Shown here: positions 3,841-5,633 of the stretch, in pieces
Layout: each line of letters starts with the position of its first letter
Numbering within the stretch: the first letter of the stretch is position 1
Source: Thermoplasmatales archaeon
GTDB taxonomy: Archaea; Thermoplasmatota; JASEFT01; JAUWIS01
Length of the DNA stretch: 5,633 bases
NCBI GenBank assembly: GCA_030019485.1
Contig: JASEEW010000118.1
Coordinates: forward strand, 1-5,633
Reading direction: 5' to 3'
Program-made: the position numbers and the translations under genes
The notes under the pieces: model-generated
What the model was told of the DNA's origin: nothing
What the model saw: the letters and a program-made list of their open reading frames with translations, nothing else
The model's database searches: none

Positions 3841-5633
3841 GGAAAGGAGAATGACAAGTACAATGGAATGCATAAAGTCAATAACAGAACCTAGACTATC
3901 CAAACCAGGCCCTGGAAGGACCATTGTAAACTCTATTAAAGAGTGGACCGAAGGTTTAATTGATGTTCGGTTCAAGCTAATTGAAAATGCGAAAAAAATG
4001 GGAATTAATAGAGAAATAGAAACGTTTTATATGGCTTATTTCGAGGCTAAAATCCCTGTGATTGAACAAAAAGAACTAAGGAGAAACGAGATTGAGTTAA
4101 CAACGAATGCTGTTTTAAGTACTTGGTTGATGGCGGTTTCTTCTGGGTATATAACCAGGAAAAGCAGTTTGTATGATTCAATTTGCTGGTTCATTAATGT
4201 AAATAACAATTCGGATTTACAAGTGATAAAAACATGGCTTTCTTCTGTAGATATTAGACCAATTCAGAATCTGAGCTATGATAATCGATTTTTAGATTTA
4301 TATCCGTATATCTTAGAAGTTTTCGAGACAGATGACGAGATATTTTTAAAGGGGTCTCAGAGATTAAAGAAACGTAAATACGGTATCTATTATACCCCCT
4401 CAGATGTAGCATTTTATATGGTCAGAAACACAGCAGAGAAAGGAGAAAATGATTACCGCCCCTTATCATGGATAGATCCAGCCTGTGGAACAGGTATTTT
4501 TTTAAGAACTATTATGGAGTATTACTTAAAATACAAAAAAACAATTTCAAATAATATCTCTTCATTGTTGGAATTTTTTATTCATCACATTTATGGCATT
4601 GATATCAGTAAAGTAGCCGTTCAATCGAGCACATTTACAATTTTGACATTTTGTTTAAGTGAATGTAGTGATAAGATCTCCTCTCCTTGGGAGGATTGGC
4701 AAAAGATACGAGGAAATATTGTTTGCTTCGATTCCACAAAAATTGATAGTACGATCAACAAAGTGAAAGATATCGACTTCAAACGAAGGCGAATAGAAAC
4801 AAAAGAAAAACGTAATCTCGATTCCCAAGATGATAATGCCATTATAAATCCACCAATTTCACCATCTATCACAGATGTATTTCCGGAAGTCGAAGATGGT
4901 TTTACTCACTTTGTTACAAATCCCCCCTATTCTAAAAGTATTGTAAATATGCCCCGGACGCAAAAAACTCTCTTTGATGAACAAATAGATATTCCTCTTA
5001 ATGGTAACCCTCTTTTCCTCGATTTCATTCGTATGATGTGGCTTTTTTGCAATTCCAAAAGAAGATCATGTAGCATAGTTTGTCCTCTCTCACTCACGTA
5101 TAACTCTGGAAAGCCGTTTATAAATATCAGAAAACAATTATCCAAAAAAAAGGGAGACTGGTACTTCGCCAATTTTGACAGAACACCAGATTCTCTTTTC
5201 GGGGATGATGTAAAAACCAGAAATACCATCATACTTCATAACTTAAATTATCAGAATAGTAATTCTACATCCTTTTACACAACATCACTATTAAGGTGGA
5301 ACAGTAGAAAAAGGGATTCATTCTTTGAAAGTATTTCATTTACTGAGTTGAAACGTAATAATACGACCCAACTAATTCCAAAAATCGGTAGTAAGATAGA
5401 AATGGAAGTATATAACGCACTCCTAGAGGATCATAAATCAAATGAAGTCATTAATTTCTCAAAGAAAGGGGGACAATACCAGCATCCCCTCTATATTGGA
5501 AAAACCTCTTACAATTGGTTAGCTGCATATCCTATCAATCCATTTTCAAATATTCAAGACTCTGCCCTGCATTCGACCTTGGACCTTATGCACTTCGAGA
5601 GGAAAGAAGATATGCTTTTAATGTTCGGCCTGT
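3839..5633 (+). CDS. N6-adenine DNA methyltransferase, restriction-modification type (3' partial)
   Basis: The frame is open for 598 codons and leaves the window unfinished. Numbering from ATG 3839: an N-terminal mostly helical region (1-170) lacks motifs I can name; KYGIYYTPSDVAFYMV (180-195) is motif X; DPACGTGIF (213-221) is motif I, which binds S-adenosylmethionine; IYGIDIS (251-257) holds the motif II acidic residue; NPPY (361-364) is the catalytic motif IV for adenine N6 methylation. FDRTPDSLFGDDVKTRNTI (446-464) and the rest lead into the probable target-recognition region. Motif order X-I-IV before the recognition domain fits the gamma class and Type II/IIG enzymes such as the Eco57I or Alw26I/Eco31I groups. 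The exact group and any fused nuclease cannot be decided. The start is uncertain: ATG 3839 lies in the TATA tract, 3851 is one base after GGAAAGGAG, and 3863 is 13 bases after it. No endonuclease gene is present in the window. Confidence 0.88.
   Translation, partial: MERRMTSTMECIKSITEPRLSKPGPGRTIVNSIKEWTEGLIDVRFKLIENAKKMGINREIETFYMAYFEAKIPVIEQKELRRNEIELTTNAVLSTWLMAVSSGYITRKSSLYDSICWFINVNNNSDLQVIKTWLSSVDIRPIQNLSYDNRFLDLYPYILEVFETDDEIFLKGSQRLKKRKYGIYYTPSDVAFYMVRNTAEKGENDYRPLSWIDPACGTGIFLRTIMEYYLKYKKTISNNISSLLEFFIHHIYGIDISKVAVQSSTFTILTFCLSECSDKISSPWEDWQKIRGNIVCFDSTKIDSTINKVKDIDFKRRRIETKEKRNLDSQDDNAIINPPISPSITDVFPEVEDGFTHFVTNPPYSKSIVNMPRTQKTLFDEQIDIPLNGNPLFLDFIRMMWLFCNSKRRSCSIVCPLSLTYNSGKPFINIRKQLSKKKGDWYFANFDRTPDSLFGDDVKTRNTIILHNLNYQNSNSTSFYTTSLLRWNSRKRDSFFESISFTELKRNNTTQLIPKIGSKIEMEVYNALLEDHKSNEVINFSKKGGQYQHPLYIGKTSYNWLAAYPINPFSNIQDSALHSTLDLMHFERKEDMLLMFGL

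Noticed and set aside
4621..5232. Minus-strand open frames inside the methyltransferase gene
   Set aside because: They overlap conserved methyltransferase coding sequence, including the NPPY motif region, and have no recognisable product.

Overview
The window is 5.6 kb of AT-rich prokaryotic DNA holding the end of a core metabolic locus and then a run of accessory genes. The host cannot be fixed from this alone. The PorB-type protein (SGHRLCAGCAEP, ATGCLEVATTIYPYTSW), strong Shine-Dalgarno sites and an in-frame copy of the dispersed repeat read as 'VIARSEATKQS' suggest an anaerobic bacterium, perhaps of the Nitrospirota or Desulfobacterota kind. The DUF2683/RelE pair and TATA-like boxes spaced as in archaeal promoters would equally suit an archaeon. 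No rRNA or tRNA is present.

Layout. Bases 1-120 hold a degenerate TTAGG/CCCTA repeat with a long imperfect inverted repeat. It lies directly before the ribosome binding site of a porB-like gene (138-1079, +), the TPP-binding beta subunit of a 2-oxoacid (pyruvate):ferredoxin oxidoreductase. Converging on it is a minus-strand block. In transcription order this is a DUF2683-type antitoxin (3030-2788), a RelE/ParE-type toxin (2786-2520), a ModE-type winged-helix/Nudix hydrolase fusion (2455-1739), and a two-TM membrane protein whose ATG overlaps the Nudix stop codon (1739-1110).

The right half is on the plus strand. A tyrosine recombinase gene (3150-3566) has lost its catalytic core through what looks like an in-frame internal deletion, and it also carries the dispersed repeat. 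It is followed by about 270 bp without a convincing gene, containing alternating inverted copies of an ATAAACGAA half-site that can form several hairpins and may be recombination sites. Last is a long N6-adenine DNA methyltransferase gene (3839 to the window end, truncated by the window), with motifs DPACGTG and NPPY.

Taken together, this is a small defence or mobility island (toxin-antitoxin, recombinase relic, recombination-like palindromes, restriction-type methyltransferase) beside a housekeeping ferredoxin-oxidoreductase gene. The least usual items are the ModE-HTH/Nudix fusion coupled to a membrane protein, the core-deleted recombinase and the palindrome array. I see no clear evidence of a wholly new system.
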